A stretch of 10,177 nt of DNA from Larix sibirica (taxonomy: Eukaryota > Streptophyta > Pinopsida > Pinales > Pinaceae): the NCBI GenBank assembly GCA_004151065.3, contig NWUY0300032461.1:26892-37068 (forward strand), in the 5' to 3' direction. Below the pieces are notes generated by a model. The model ran no database searches. It was not told the DNA's origin and saw nothing but the letters and a program-made list of their open reading frames with translations. Within the stretch, counting starts at the first letter, position 1. Each line of letters starts with the position of its first letter. Both the position numbers and the translations under genes were made by a program. This document shows positions 8,914 to 10,177 of the stretch, one piece after another.

Positions 8914-9212
8914 TCACATATGTGTTGTGTAATCAATGTGAGGAAAAAAAGACAAATTTGTTGGAGGAGAGGTTCACCTAAATTGGGAGAATTGTGTACT
9001 ATTAACATATTTGATTGAATATTAATGTAAAGGAAAAAACAAATTTGTATTAGGAGTTGAAGAGTCTAAGATGGGGTAGCTAAGAGTTGTGTATTATTAA
9101 AATATTCTATTGAATATTATTTTCACATATGTGTTGAATAATTATTATGAAGGAAAATACAAATTTGTACGAGGAGTTGAAGAGTCTAAGATGGGGTAGC
9201 CAAAAGTTGGAG
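8914..9212 (+). repeat. Three-copy imperfect tandem repeat upstream of a TATA box
   Basis: Each copy has an ACAAATTTGT core followed by a GGAG-rich segment. Copy A carries the core at about 8953, copy B at 9040 and copy C at 9160. B and C are near-identical over AGGAGTTGAAGAGTCTAAGA and the following TGGGGTAGC, exactly 120 bp apart. Copy A is more diverged. The AT-rich part TCACATATGTGTTG occurs at 8914 and 9123 but is missing before copy B, which explains the 87-bp spacing from A to B. Copy number and position just 5' of a TATA box resemble the repeated enhancers in the U3 of plant LTR elements. Confidence 0.82.
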
Positions 9213-9243
9213 AACTAGAAGGCTAGGGGCCATATATATATTT

Positions 9244-9252
9244 TATAAATAG
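9244..9252 (+). promoter_or_regulatory. TATA box downstream of the tandem repeats
   Basis: TATAAATAG, preceded by CATATATATATTT and only about 30 bp after the last repeat copy, is a near-consensus plant TATA box. Transcription would start around 9275-9285, at TTGCATTCATATGG or slightly downstream. Confidence 0.55.
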
Positions 9253-9737
9253 TCATTGCATTCATATGGCACTCTTCTTGTTATTCCAAGCTATCGTTGT
9301 ATGTTAATTAAAGGCCGTGTTAACCAACTTTTGCTACTCTTGTAGGTTTGGGTTGGGTTGTGGACTATTCCCTACTCTCTCGGCTCTCTTGGTGCTTATG
9401 GGTTTGAACATTATATCATATAGAATATTCTCTTGATGGTATGTTTATTGATCACTTACTTTTTCTTACTACATTGATCTTTCAATATTTTGCAGACTAT
9501 TCTCGAGTGCTTATGGGATCTGGTTATTAAATTGCATTTAGTAGTGGACTGATCTTGCTTATGTTGCGTGACCAACTCATTTCATTTTAGGTTGTTGGTT
9601 TTGTGCCAAATAAGTTTTCCCAATAGACAATTCCTTTCGACTTTGAGAAAAAGATGATAGGAATTGATGTAGGTTCATTTTTTACGGCAATAATGGAATT
9701 TTCCCCTTTTATCAATTGTATTACTAACCTTAGGTAT
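9253..9737 (+). other. Putative transcribed leader, no coding frame recognised
   Basis: Lies downstream of the TATA box. It holds a pyrimidine-rich segment (9368-9390), a partial duplication (GACTATTC...GTGCTTATGGG at 9363-9402, and again at 9495-9517), and an intron-like interval at 9439-9494 that starts GTATGTTT and ends TTTTGCAG. No long open frame follows. It could be R/U5 of an LTR whose interior was lost, or the 5' leader of a lost gene. I cannot choose between these. Confidence 0.35.
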
Positions 9738-9976
9738 TGTTGGAACACATAGTATTCAAGATAAAATACACAGGAAATAAGTTAAGCATGAGATGATTTT
9801 CATTAAAGGATATGTACATATAAATACATTCACTATAACCCTTAGTTTCATATTCCAAGGGGTCTCTTGGACTTCCCGTGACTTTACCCATCCATGGTGA
9901 CTCTTGGTATCCAACTTAAGTGAATAGAAATACCAAATACAAACTAATTAACCCTAATGGATTAATGTTTCCAACA
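9738..9976 (-). repeat. 3' LTR of a minus-strand LTR retrotransposon
   Basis: A 239-bp unit bounded by perfect 8-bp inverted ends (TGTTGGAA and TTCCAACA), with canonical TG...CA. On the minus strand it is preceded directly by a G-rich polypurine tract, which makes it the downstream LTR of an element whose body lies to the right, beyond 10177. A TATA-like TATTTATATG on the minus strand sits at about 9817-9827, roughly 150 bp into the LTR. The TGTTGGAA terminus is typical of plant copia LTRs. Intact ends suggest a younger insertion than the 1271-3322 element. The five bases outside the left end are GGTAT. Confidence 0.8.
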
Positions 9977-9990
9977 CCCCCCGCCCCTCC
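9977..9990 (-). other. Polypurine tract of the minus-strand element
   Basis: Reads GGAGGGGCGGGGGG on the minus strand, immediately before the LTR's TGTTGG. This is the expected plus-strand priming site. The single C and unusually long G run are notable. Confidence 0.72.
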
Positions 9991-10177
9991 TTAATCCAAA
10001 GGGGTGTATAGGAGTCCAAGCAGAGAGCTGAAATCTAGAGAAGGAGAGCTTCCAATGGTTGAAGGTGCTCTCTGAATCAAACTCTAGAAGAAGTTGATGT
10101 CTTCCACTAAATGGGTGGTTTTGGATGAGCACTAACCAACCAGAGCTATGAAGAGGTGGTTTAAGGATGACCACAAA
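9991..10177 (-). mobile_element. 3' internal end of the minus-strand LTR element, cut by window edge
   Basis: This is the interior next to the polypurine tract. A minus-strand frame is open from 10174 through the tract to a stop just inside the LTR (about 70 codons). Its last residues (LRRGGGCWKH) are simply the translated polypurine tract and LTR start. I recognise no pol motif, so it is most likely untranslated 3' sequence, with the open frame due to chance. The diagnostic pol region would lie to the right of the window. Confidence 0.55.

Noticed and set aside
9603-9620. TGTGCCAAATAAG as a gypsy-type primer binding site
   Set aside because: It shares only a few bases with known primer binding sites such as TGGCGCC, and no LTR end could be placed just before it.
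1-10177. CRISPR arrays, tRNA or rRNA genes, bacterial operons
   Set aside because: No regularly spaced identical repeats, no tRNA cloverleaf sequence with A/B boxes and no rRNA signature were seen. The retroelement content points to plant nuclear DNA.

Overview
This is AT-rich, repeat-dominated plant nuclear DNA with no intact protein-coding gene. The evidence for a land plant is a set of decayed plant-type LTR retrotransposons: Ty1/copia gag, Ty3/gypsy gag, and LTRs flanked by a tRNA-Met-type primer binding site or by polypurine tracts. The many old, nested, mutated copies suit a large plant genome, and a gymnosperm is plausible, but the sequence does not prove the taxon. The assembly has one ambiguous base (N at 828).

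Layout. 1-1215 has no gene, only a 9-bp microsatellite and a small duplication. 1271 to about 3322 is the best-defined element, a roughly 2.05-kb Ty1/copia-type unit with two diverged direct LTRs (1271-1495 and 3091-3322), a primer binding site (1498-1509), a polypurine tract (3082-3090) and a frameshifted gag (2014-2794). No protease, integrase, reverse transcriptase or RNase H is visible between gag and the 3' LTR, so it fits the non-autonomous 'gag-only' (TR-GAG-like) architecture or an internally deleted relative.

Straight after it, 3472-3717 holds a broken Ty3/gypsy gag. More weakly, 4702-4910 may be the tail of a gypsy integrase, and 5316-5324 with 5325 onward may be a polypurine tract and 3' LTR of the same remnant. 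From about 6000 to 8900 I see no gene, only TATA-like sites and short chance ORFs.

At 8914-9212 there is a three-copy imperfect tandem repeat (120-bp period between the last two copies) directly upstream of a strong TATA box (9244-9252). This looks like the U3 enhancer/promoter of another LTR element or an orphan promoter.

At the right edge, 9738-9976 is a well-preserved 239-bp LTR with matching inverted ends. It reads on the minus strand and is preceded on that strand by a G-rich polypurine tract (9977-9990), so it is the 3' LTR of an element that continues off the right end.

None of the gene remnants can work as they stand. The window is best read as a graveyard of LTR elements of different ages and orientations.
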